Assembly: GCF_010183535.1 (NCBI RefSeq)
Contig: NC_071333.1
Coordinates: 8,492,587-8,556,586, forward strand
DNA length: 64,000 bases
DNA from: Caenorhabditis remanei
Taxonomy: Eukaryota > Nematoda > Chromadorea > Rhabditida > Rhabditidae
Reading direction: 5' to 3'
In this document: positions 23,081 to 33,800 of the stretch, in pieces
Numbering within the stretch: the stretch's first letter is position 1
How the letters are laid out: every line of letters begins with the position of its first letter
Notes under the pieces: generated by a model
Databases searched by the model: none
Told to the model about the DNA's origin: nothing
What the model saw: the letters and a program-made list of their open reading frames with translations, nothing else
Program-made: the position numbers and the translations under genes

Positions 23081-23293
23081 TCACCGCTCAAATAGCTTTT
23101 TGCTTTTAGCAACGCGTCGTTGATGTTGTTCGATTTTTTCATGGATGTTTCTTACCAATTGTTTTACTTTCACTTCTTGGGCAAAGTTGGTTATGTGCTG
23201 CTTCTCGAGAACTGAAGATTAAATGTAACAGGAAACACAGATTTTCCTTTAATGCTGTGCACTCTCTTGAAGAATTGCAGATTGGCCTTCCAT
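23081..23293 (-). CDS. 53-residue basic coiled-coil micropeptide
   Basis: Exons 23293-23263 and 23211-23081 join in phase (donor GTGCAC, acceptor CTTCAG) to give MEGQSAILQEILEKQHITNF and a tail ending KSKKLFER. A TTTTAG acceptor lies 7 bp before the ATG, suggesting spliced-leader addition. The whole protein is one amphipathic helix with a basic end, similar in style to the neighbouring family but without the shared second exon. Confidence 0.4.
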
Positions 23294-23541
23294 CACTACT
23301 CTAAAATAAATATAATGATGTTCAAGATGGTTAATTACGAATGAAATATAATGAAAATATGATATTTTACTGATTTCAAACAGTACACAAGTACTACAAG
23401 TTTTAAATAAAAGGATAACAACACTGTTTTATTTTTACGTAAGAACAAGTCACATAAAAAACAGAAACAGCAAGAAGAGAAAGAAATGTCAATCAACCAA
23501 ATTTGTGAAACCTGGTTAGATTAACATATACCTTTCTTTCT

Positions 23542-24663
23542 TCAAGTGAATCTTGATTTCTTAGCAGCTTTTTCGCATTCTTCCTTCGCTGCCTTATTCT
23601 TGCGTGGGCGGAGTCGATAATTGTGTCCACCACCAGTTTGCTCCGGAATCACAACGGTAGCTGCTTGCGGAGCTGCGGACGCTGAAAATATGAATATTTT
23701 ATAAACAAGTGAAAAATTGGTAGATGAAGTATTGCACGTCATAACCAAATATTACACTCAATGTTATCAATTCATCCATCTGGAATACAAAAAATTTATA
23801 TTTAGAGGCTGATTCTGACATTTGTACCGAAAATAACCAAAAAGGCATCGTGAAACATCACAAAATGGAACATCATTTTGGATGAGACAAGTAGTAAGCT
23901 AAATTTTGAAGTTTTCATAGTCTGCGAGATAGGGAAAAAATAGAGGAAGGTAGACAATTGATATTTCTAGAGGATGAGAACAGAGACTGTCGGACATTAG
24001 CTTCCTGTCTTCAGATAAAGATATGCAACTAAAGATTATATAATCAGCAAATTTCTGTTCATCTGTCATTAAAAAGATCTACAACACACCGCCTAACCAC
24101 ATCGCTTAGCCTCAAACTTCTGATAAATTTTTGAACGAAAAAAAAACGGTTTATTTCTGACAAGAATTTGAGCTAAATTTTCGATGGAACTCCGTCAAGA
24201 TTGTATTTTATCAACGCTCGCGTCTACTTCATTTTGTTTAAGTTCTCTTAAGGAATTGAGATAAAATGCAAAAATGAGTTTTCTTAACACTTTCCAAATT
24301 CTGTTTGATTAATTCTATGTTTCTCTTCCCAATGTTTTGTGAAAAAGGATGGGGAAATATTTGCAATTTTTGAAATTACTCACACGAAGCAGCTGAGGCT
24401 TGCAAAATGTAGGGGTGCTCTGCGAGAAGTCTCTCCAAAACGCTGGTCCTGTAGTTCAAGGATGCTGTGAGCATATCGATATGCTCTTTTTGAATGTTGA
24501 TGATCCTTTTATTACTCTCATGGAGTTCTTTATGATGTCCTACAAGAGTTTTATGGAGATCGATGATAGTTGTTTTTATTGCGCTGACTTCAGTTAAATG
24601 GTCGATGGTTCCTTGCATGATGCGCGCTTCCAATCCGAGCAGAACACGAATAGGATCATCCAT
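23542..24663 (-). CDS. small two-exon coiled-coil protein, tandem family member C
   Basis: Exons 24663-24384 and 23681-23542 give 139 residues with a phase-1 intron of 702 bp. The N-terminal exon is a long helix (MDDPIRVLLGLEARIMQGT). After an Ala/Ser linker the second exon carries GGGHNYRLRPRKNKAA and a Lys-rich end, a likely nuclear localisation or nucleic-acid-binding tail (inference). A CTTTCAG acceptor lies 8 bp before the ATG. The gene structure matches members A and B, and tail similarity is greatest to B. Function unknown. Confidence 0.7.
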
Positions 24664-25144
24664 TATTACCCTGAAAGTTAAAAAAAAAAGAAAATGTGAG
24701 TTAAGTAGACAAAATAGAAAAGAAGAAAAGTGAACAACAAGAAAGAGAGCACGAAATTGAGAAGAGATGATGTGAGGCAGCGAGAGAAAACAAGAAAACA
24801 AATGCACACCGCTAAACTCGAAATGGCACACTCTATGCATCAAAAGTGCATCTCTCGCTGTTTGGATGGATGATTGTGAGAAATGGGTTTGGAGAAAATG
24901 AACCAAAAAAGAAGATGTAGTTGTGAATTATGATCTGAAGAACAAATAATAATAATTATAAATTCATCCAGAGTTGTCATTACCTATAACAAAAGAAATT
25001 TATGGGAAGAAATTATAAAAGAAGAAAAAACTGTGAACAAAAAGAAAAAACGGCTGTTCGAAAGAACAAGAGAGAAGCACCACGCGTCCATTTGAAATTG
25101 TACGCAACGCGCCACAATGGTGCGGCGCGGCTTTCTCACGAATT

Positions 25145-25428
25145 ATGATATGGGATCGATACATAGAAAAGATGAAGAGAGCTAGTAGGAAAAATCGATA
25201 TGACTGCAATTCGAGAAGTTTTTTGAAACAATTTTATGAAAAACATCATTACAATTGGATTGTTGAAATTGAGGAAGAACCACAAGGAATAATAATGACT
25301 TCGTTTTGGTTTCGCAACTACGAGGTGATTTTGAAAGGGAAGAATTGTTTATTGAAATAGAAGACGCTATTTACAAATATGATAAGAAGGATCACTGGAA
25401 TAACATTATTCGAGAAGAGAGCGAGTAA
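25145..25428 (+). pseudogene. frameshifted small gene
   Basis: The frame from ATG 25145 (MIWDRYIEKMKRASRKNRYD) reads well until about 25325. There the coding-like frame moves by one base and continues as DFEREELFIEIEDAIYKYDK to TAA at 25428, followed by AATAAA at about 25433. No GT/AG intron of normal size restores the frame; the only candidate is a 36 bp AT-rich stretch giving a less plausible tail. I do not recognise the family. Confidence 0.4.
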
Positions 25429-25469
25429 TTAAATAAATTATTGAAGATCTTGTACACTAAAACTGTGTG

Positions 25470-25920
25470 TTAAAACTTTAAGTTGAGAGGTTGGGCGGGT
25501 TGTGATGGAGCTTGTGGTGGTCCAAAGAACTCAACAGAGTTTTTTGGAATTTGAGCAGCACTTGCAACTTTTTGAGCTGGAAAGTAGTATTTACATTGCA
25601 ATAATTCACTTTTTAACATACGAAATTCAACAACGGTAGGGTTCGCATCCAATTGTTGTAGTAATTTTTTCTCGGCTTCGATTAAACGTGATTTTGCTAC
25701 TTCGTCTGCTGAAAATGTTTTTATTTTCTTATAAAATTACAACGTTCGAAAGGTTTTCATGTTCCGACAGAACTGAACACAAAGTTTGTAGAAGTGCATA
25801 ATGTAATTTTGAATGCAGAACACCTAAACCCCATTAATTACCGATCACTTCTTTCTGTTGTTGCTCTTTAATGAATTTTTGCAGAGCGACATCGAAGTTG
25901 TTGGCCGAGAAACATGGCAT
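25470..25920 (-). CDS. small coiled-coil protein, unknown family
   Basis: Exons 25920-25842 and 25708-25470 join in phase 1 to give 105 residues starting MPCFSANNFDVALQKFIKEQ. The central helix (SRLIEAEKKLLQQLD) is followed by a Pro/Gln-rich tail ending PLNLKF. A TTTTTCAG acceptor 3 bp before the ATG suggests trans-splicing. It lies immediately downstream of, and on the same strand as, the PAN/TSR gene, whose stop is 167 bp away. A two-gene operon is possible because spacing of about 100 bp is typical in nematodes (inference). Confidence 0.65.
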
Positions 25921-26086
25921 GAACTGAAAAAGTACTTTTGAAAAAGTTCGTTACATTTATTTCCATCACAATGATTCTAATTCTTTTATTCATTTGGGAG
26001 TAGGTCGTATCAGGCTTTTAAAGGAGAGTTTCACACGAAATGGCAGTCATTCTTTCTCAATTGGCAGTTAAAGTCCAAGAGTTTTT

Positions 26087-29000
26087 TCAAATAAAATTTT
26101 CATTGCTGTTTTCATTTTCTGTTTTTAATTTAGGCAAACACTGAAAACCTCATATTTACCTGAATAATTTCATTACATCCATTGCAAACTCTCTGGCGGC
26201 TCCGAGAGCTGGTTTGTTCGTCACAATGGGTCCACTCACTCCATTCAGATGTTACTGACCCGACCCCCGGTTGGTTGTCTGTCAATAAAAACTATTAGCA
26301 TTCACATATCTATCAGGTTAATAGTACCTGTCAGAACCGGTTTGTTGAACGGGTTAGGAGGGATCAGCGGTTGACTTGCTAGTTTCCCTGAATGATCCTT
26401 TTTAATATCTCATTCCATTACTGATTCGGACACAAACTTCAAAACCCTCGGGTTTCGAAAAATGCTTGACATGGGGAAAACTGAATGAAAACGTGCGAAC
26501 ATTTTGATTAATGTCACATTTCACAGATAGTTTCGATGTTCATGGTTATCGGTCAGAAAAATCTCCAAACTAATCTATCTTACCTCGGGGGCACCTAGTA
26601 CTGACAATTCTGCTGCGGAATGCAACTTTCATCTAGATAAGTTTACTGTTGTTCTACTTCCTACCTGATGCTGCATTCGTCACACACGAACCAAGTTCCA
26701 CATAATCAACTTTATAGGCTAACTCTGGTGTGAAATATTGGTTTTTCGTGTGTCTTGTGTGAACGTTGAGAATGCAGTTGAGTGAAGAGAAATCTGGATA
26801 ATGGAGTACAGAGTGACAAGCCACTGATCGCATTGTCTGAAATCGTGAGAATTACGAAGACTCTACAGTATCCAATACTCTCGAAGGGAGAAAGGTCATT
26901 TAGTGACCCGCTATTTCACCTTATTTTCAAACTCATTCAGAAAGCGTTCATTACCTTTGCCTTTATACATTCCAAAACACATTCGTTCTCACTTGCAACG
27001 GAAATCACTTCTGACGCATGTCCTTAAACACTTGGTATAGTTCATTTTGTTCTTTCTATTCTCCGTTTACCTAGTAGTATATGCTGTGGAATCCTTCGGA
27101 AGACGTCATCACAAGACATGGGCAACACAGTATCTGCGAAAAAGACAGGCTCCCATTATTCATATTTTATCTGTTTCTTCCATCAACCTTGATGAGCTCT
27201 ATGTTGTCATACAAAGCTTTTTTGATTTATCACCTTTTCCATTTAGTCATGATAAATGTCTTCTACCCCAATATTATCGGCATTTTTTGAAAAAGGACAT
27301 GAAGTGACCCTATCATTACAGAAAAGTTTGATGTTGCATATTTTTGTTTGTTTCAAATCCTCAAAACTGTTGTTCTTCCTCAACTCACCTGGTATGCATA
27401 TTTTCTCTATATAAATCACATTTTGATTTGGCTTGTATTCGAGGTATCCATTTGGATTAATTGCATCCGAGTATACAGAACATTGTCTTGATGCCCTATT
27501 AAAGTGTGCTGACCGACATAACAAGGGTAGGCGGGATCCATCGGCGTACTGAAACAATTGCGTACGATTACTCCAAGTGTAGCCAATATAAGTTCCCCTG
27601 ACTCCACGCATCTCTTTTTTTTTACATAACTAGCCATTATTTAAACAATTTGGAGTTCATTTTACCCAATTTCTTTTAAAAAATATCAAAGTATTGTAGT
27701 TTTTCAATTTCACTTTTTAATCTTGATTTTTGCAAAACGGTGTGTGTGAAAGACCTACCGTACTAATTCTACACGCTTGAACACATTGTTCAAGAATCGC
27801 CACTTGAAAGGTGATAGTTGCCTCGCGAGCTACCTGAAAACACGCCCATTTTCTTTTCCGCTAAAATGTTTCTTATCAGTTTACCTCAACTCCTTCAATC
27901 ACTTGTATTCTCGAGTGTTCTCCTAATGGACAATCTGGAACAATGGGCAGGACCTGAACTTTTGTCAAACGTTCGACCCTAATCTTATCTCCGGTTTATA
28001 AGTGATTACCTCTACAGCAAAGTTGCGTAGTGTGTTATCAAATTGTTGTTGTTGATTACTGTCATCGGTTGATTCTACCGCAACTCCCATTTTTGTTTGT
28101 TTTCTTTTTTCCTCAGCGCCGCCAATTGTGTTGCTCACTATTTCAAATTGATCTCCTCCAAGTTTCCTTATTTTTATATCCTGAATATGAATGAAAACTA
28201 TTTCAGGAAAATTTTGCAATTTTTCTAAAAATGCAACCATCGGCCATCCCGGACACCCTCCCTACTCCACCATCAAGCGCTCCATCTGTCCCCGCCCTCA
28301 TCCGCCCGGTTCCATTGAACGCCAAAGATGAGAGGTTCCGTGCTCAAAAGGTATAGAAAATATCTCTAAGCAATGATCATCTAACTATTTTTTTTGTTAG
28401 GCACTATTTATGGCCGCCTCAAATTTTGGCCTCTACGCTAAAATGACTGAAGAGACGGGAAATGCACTCCATGCTCGAGAGAGTCCAAATGCTCTGAATA
28501 TGCTTCAAAAACAATTTGGAGGAGAGGGACAAACCCCACTCAATCCGTTCAGAGCGATTGGGCTTGAACCTCCTCGCGCCGAACCAAAACCTGTTGCGCC
28601 GAAGAAAATGCCTCCCAATGGTGGATCAGTTCCACCAATTCTCCAACACCCACCCTCATCAGGTAATTCATGACTTTCACAATCATATTAATCGTCTTAG
28701 TGCCTGGAAATCGGCGTCTTATCACTATAAGCTTTTTTCGGAAAACTATTCGGAAAGAAACCGTGTGACGTAACTTTTTTGTGTGTTCGGCATTCTGCCC
28801 GATCAAAACGGTTCTTTGATGTCAATATGGGTTTGATGATGAATAACTTTGTGATTAAGCTTACACCTTTTTCAAATGACAGAAAGGGCGAGATACTGCC
28901 GTTTACATTTACAAAAAAGCAACATTTGTCACTTCATATAATACAATTATTTTGTTTCAACTTCCAGCTAATGTGAACACAAAGGTCTTTTGCTCATTCA

Positions 29001-30512
29001 AAAGGGTATGTAAAAATTAGAAAACAACATTTGATGCCAAGTATCTAAATTTTTTCCTTTCCACACACTATATAATATGACTTGTTTATAACTAGTCAAA
29101 TCATTTGTTATATTTCATACGCAATTACAAAGCGACCTCAATATTTTTATCAAAGTCTACTTGTTATTGGCAGGTCAGAAGTCAATCGAATAACCCAATG
29201 ACCTAACGCAATGAGTAGTAACATCTAAACCAAGACGTTTTCCGTTTTCAAGACCTTTTGAACGAATGTGCCCTTTTGTTTACGACAAAATGTGGGGTGA
29301 TTTTCGGAGGAGTTTGTATGAAAAAATCAGATTAAATTCGTTTCGGAGGTAAAATATTGGGAAAGGCGAGTTGTGTTTTGGAAAGTAAAAGACGAACAAA
29401 CGAAAAAAGGACAAAAATGATGTGAACGGTTAGAAATTGAAGTAGATAATAGCACGCCTTTGCAATTCAAATCTGAGAAAAATGACGATTTTTCAGGCTT
29501 TCCACTTCACTTCATGACCCCATTGCTGATGAGTTTGCCGTTTTCAGGACTCTCTATGGAGCAATTTGGTTAGTTTTCTCCTTCTCTTTTACTAACTAGC
29601 ACTTAACTCAATTCCAGCTACTCAATGTAACCAAGACCTCACATATCAATTATTCTGTTTCCTCTACAATTCTAGAATTGCAGCATCAATTCGAGGGTTG
29701 CCACAACTTCCCGCTGTCCCTGCACCATCAGGGCAGCCGGAGCAACCGGGAGAAGAAAGAAATCGAAAACGGAAAAACACAGAAGATGGTTCAAAAAATG
29801 AGAAAAAAAGCAAAACGTCAGGTAATTAGTCTGATTGTTTGTTCAATAAAAAACGTCTGATATGTTTAACACATTTGTTACATTAACAACACTAAACAAC
29901 TTACTGGTTTCGGTCTTTGTGGTGTGGCAAGTTGTCCAGTAAATGTGGGCGACGGTGCCGGTATCAGATCAACGGGTTCGGAAATATTAGGTGCCATTCT
30001 GATGTTTGACAACTCGGATAAGCAGTCCCATTGAGGGATCAAATGTGTTGTTCCAATTGTTGGGAGTAACGAAGCTATCGCACATTCAGTATTTCTGAAA
30101 ACAAAAAGATTTTCTTAAATATCAAAATAACTCCTACCCAAGTGCGACTTCTCGTCTTCGAAGTTCTTCGGAAGCTGAAAAAAAGATAGTCATTACATAG
30201 CACCTACTAATCTACTTACTTGTATCGTTCATTTTCAATGGAGAAGGAACATAAAAAATCTCACAAATGTTACGATAATAGTCATACTGAATAGTTTGAC
30301 ATTGGGTATTATACCGAATGCAAGCAGATTCGCATTCTTCCAAAGTAATCGACGTTCTGGAATTATTTTTCATTTAACACCATCTTCAAATAGTCTCACC
30401 TTGTATCTATAGATTTTCCACAAGATATTCGAATGTTCTTGTGGCTTACAAAACATTTCTTTTTTTGAGCAATTGCTAGTACGAATAGTAGAAAAATTGG
30501 AAGCAAGTTCAT
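26087..30512 (-). CDS. secreted protein with two PAN/Apple domains and a thrombospondin type 1 repeat
   Basis: Twelve exons close in phase to 403 residues: 30512-30400, 30356-30220, 30174-30138, 30094-29905, 28180-28010, 27953-27885, 27833-27759, 27548-27389, 26632-26606, 26387-26328, 26278-26160 and 26140-26087. The signal peptide is MNLLPIFLLFVLAIA. PAN domain 1 (about residues 20-84) has SITLEECESACIRYNTQC. PAN domain 2 (about 222-318) has LEQCVQACRIST and SRQCSVYSDAINPNG. The TSR (about 352-395) has SEWSEWTHC and RQRVCNGC. Nematode PAN proteins are usually cuticle or apical-matrix components, so an extracellular matrix role is likely (inference). Exon 9 needs a GTCAGT donor; otherwise a TAG follows. 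The fourth intron (29904-28181) holds a complete + strand gene. Confidence 0.8.
28231..29829 (+). CDS. Pro- and Lys-rich protein nested in an intron of the PAN/TSR gene
   Basis: Exons 28231-28350, 28401-28662, 29497-29568 and 29684-29829 close in phase to 199 residues. The N-terminus is Pro/Ser-rich. It is followed by a helical segment (FRAQKALFMAASNFGLYAKM), a Pro-rich middle (PPRAEPKPVAPKKMPPNG) and a basic tail (NRKRKNTEDGSKNEKKSK) like a nuclear localisation signal, suggesting a nuclear regulatory subunit (inference). A TTTCAG site at 28201-28206 probably receives the spliced leader. AATAAA follows the TAG within about 20 bp. An alternative acceptor inside exon 3 (TTTTCAG at about 29546) could shift isoforms. 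I do not recognise the family. Confidence 0.75.
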
Positions 30513-30731
30513 GATTTCCTATTAGCGGAACAGTTACCGACTGACCAGTGTAAGTGCCTACAAGCGGGTCGGTTGATTTTAAGAGGATTACAATGCGGAT
30601 TACGGTCACTGGTAATAGATAGACTATTCGGCTAGGTAGGCTTGTTCACCGGATATAGTAAAAACTAGATTTTTTGAATATGTTCACTATTGAAATTTGA
30701 AGCGGATAAAAATCAGTTAAAGACATTTTAC

Positions 30732-30803
30732 AGATTCCGAAGAAATCTATCTTCATTGTCCACCCGAGTGGCTCATGCCAATTCTTCCATTCAAATGTTT
30801 GGA
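30732..30803 (-). pseudogene. coding-like exon fragment
   Basis: A GTTCTCAG acceptor, 24 open codons (QTFEWKNWHEPLGWTMKIDF) and a GTAAAA donor are present. No partners were found. It lies just upstream of the PAN/TSR gene on the same strand but in no phase relation I could establish. Confidence 0.2.
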
Positions 30804-30855
30804 CTGAGAACATGTCAAAAACGGGAAGAAGCGTTGACCACTTGCCACTGAACAA

Positions 30856-33800
30856 TCTACTAATTTATGATATGTCTTTATCTCCACATTTCTCGGCTTT
30901 ATGAGTAGTTTTTTTACTAAAATTTATATGTTGCTCTAGTGAATAAAATAAACTGCGTGAAACTTGAAATTCAAAAAACATCGTAAATTTATAAAAAAAG
31001 AGATTAAACCAAAGTGTGTAATTAAAAAGTTTGAACATTTCACAGAGCACTCTATTGCAGGTGTTACAGTATGTATTAGCATACAAAGTGTTGAGAATCT
31101 CACCCCTCAATTTAAAAATATTTATTCAAACTAAAAGTACATGTTTAACTATAGAACAGATGATCACGTTTCTGGGAAATCCCTTTTAGCTTCAACTTGC
31201 TCATTCATTTCCTCTATTGAGACTTTCAAAAATGTGGACTTATAAATTTATATTTAATCTTTTTGCAAATCTGCTTACTGTTCCTCTGTTATCCCTCTCA
31301 GCTGGAATGGCTTCATCAAAACAGAACGCTAGCCTAAGCCGGTGTCTCGTGGAGAGAAAACATAGAGATTCTTTGAAAATTATGGATAATAGTCACAATT
31401 TCAATGTTCTCCTCCTCTCTCTCTCCCTCCTTTTAATAACTGATATTGTTATGATATAATCCGAGCTGGCGGATCAGTCCATCTTTATTCTTTTTTTTAT
31501 TGTTGCACATGAGAACAGAAGAGTCATAGGACCGGATAATCCGATAATTTGTATGCTATTCATCATTCCCCATGAAAGATTTCCTGCACTCCGCTTGTCC
31601 TTTCGACCTTCTTGAGAGCAAAAGAGTACTACGAAAAGAAAATTGGCGGCAGGTAACCGAGAACATAAATCGACGTGACAGATGTAGATGGATACGTGTT
31701 TCCGTGCATTACTTCCAAAACATTTCCAATTTCAAGAGGAGGATCCCGAAAGAAAAGAAAAGACGTGGTGACGTGAGAAAACTCATTTTTGAGATGCGAC
31801 CTCCTTCCGTCATTTTATTCTTATTCTGTTTTGCTTGAGTCTTCTCGTAGTCGACCACTTTCATTTCTTAGCATGTTGGAGGGAAGGATGTGAGTCGGAT
31901 TTTGCCAGAAAGATCTTTCAGTTTTTCATCCTACTAGAAAGTGTGTGATGATGATGAAAATGGATTTGACTTGCCCTTTGGTACCTTGGTACGAAGAGTG
32001 GTACGTATCTCCTCCGAGCTCAAACAACCACTCTCATTTCGTACAAATGGCAGCCAGAAGTCATGTTCTGTATAAAAGTGCATTGTTCAAAATCTGGAAA
32101 ATTTTGGAATTCTTATGATGACGTTTCCATTTTCTTAGATACAGAAGATCAAATTTGAACTTATTTCCGCATTTTGAAAAAAGCAAGGACTAAATCTCGA
32201 GCCACTTCTGTTAAGGACATATTGTGGGTGTAATTGACTTTCAATTATACTGGACACCCTTACAAAGCACAGAGTTTAAAAATCAGTTATATCCATTTTG
32301 CATTAACTGTCAACATCATTTCTCGCTTCTTGGATATGACGAAATATGGATTTATCTCAAACCCCAGACGTTTGATCTGAGCTTATCCGAACGCCTAGGA
32401 TGAGGATTTTCTTCCCACTATTATATCATGAAAATAGATTAGAAGAAAAGATGAGAGAAATTTTGAATAACCAGCCAGAAGACTTTCATCACACTTTTCA
32501 ATCAAACGCTCTTCATTCTCATCAACCAACGGATTATTCCTCCTTGCCTTACGACATTTTCTGCTATATCCTTTTAGGCTTTTCATGCTCTTTCAGTTTC
32601 CTACCGTAATCTTTTTTGATGAAGGAAAACCACATAAAATTGTACTTTTTTGGGGGTTCTGATATTTAATATCATGGGATGAAAATGGATTATAAGAATT
32701 CAATTAAGTGCACACCCAGGTTGTATACAATTCCAATAAAATTTTCCTTGCTCTTACCCGTAATTGGATTTCCGGGAAACGAATCAACCTTAGCATTTTT
32801 TCGCTCCCAATTCTTGATTATATGTATATATACATGCCTCCTTCACATTTTCCATTTTCTTCTGACGGGTTTCTGATTGTATGATTTTATCCAGTGTCAG
32901 GAACGCGAGTTTCGGCCAAAATAGAACGTCCGATGAATTCGCGTTCTGACTTATTTTGTACAAACATTCGAAAAAATACAATTTCAGTACCCCTCTGTGT
33001 CATCTTCAACGTCTTTAAAATTCAATTTGAGGGATTACAAAAATCTTATCGTACTGTTCTGACTTCGACAAATTTCTACAGAAGTGTTAGATTCTAAGCT
33101 CCGCCCAGTATCTCTTCGTACCACGGCACCTAGAAAAACGGTATAAAAGACGCGTGTTGTTCAGTAGAATTTAAACACAGGCTACCGGCTGCTCCAGCTT
33201 CATCATCATCATTCCGTCTTTCATCCCTGGCTAATGACATGTTTTCACGCTGCCATTCCACCTCAAGCCTATAATTATGAAAATTACTGGTTGCTGATAA
33301 GGGTGGGTTCCGAATGAAAAAAGCGCTTTCCCATAAACTTTTCGTGATCATTAAATTCTAATCATAAGTTTTGGTTCATTTGTGCCAGAGGAGCCAGTTG
33401 TCCTTTCCCGCTATTGCGAAATGTTGTCTGAGTGGGTCTCCGTCTCCCATAGTCGTTATCAGGTATTTTTTATATAGGATAGAGCATTATAAGAGTCGTT
33501 TAACTCGACAATTCTGTCTAATCGAAAAGCTTATTCTTGGAAATAAGTTGGTCACACTATTGCGACCGGATGTGTGGTGTAGGTTTGGTAAGTTCCAGTA
33601 CTGAGTTTCAGGTGGAGAGCATGAAGTTCTTTTACTTTCAAAAAAAGTATGCGCTTGTTTTCTTGTGCGACAGGTTTTCTAGTTAATCAGTGTACTGTAA
33701 TATTCCGAAGGAGCTCGCTTTTCATGTCACCAAAATATACTTAATATGCTACGGTATTCATTCTAGAACATATTATAGAGCGTCTGCGTCTCCTTGTTGC

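Noticed and set aside
26782..27307. Plus-strand open frames of about 80 codons inside a PAN/TSR gene intron
   Set aside because: No coherent composition, domain or splice partners; the sequence reads as ordinary AT-rich intron.
28968..29006. Extra exon for the nested gene between acceptor TTCCAG and donor GTATGT
   Set aside because: Including it breaks the reading phase to the next exon; direct splicing 28662 to 29497 keeps the frame to a stop followed by AATAAA.
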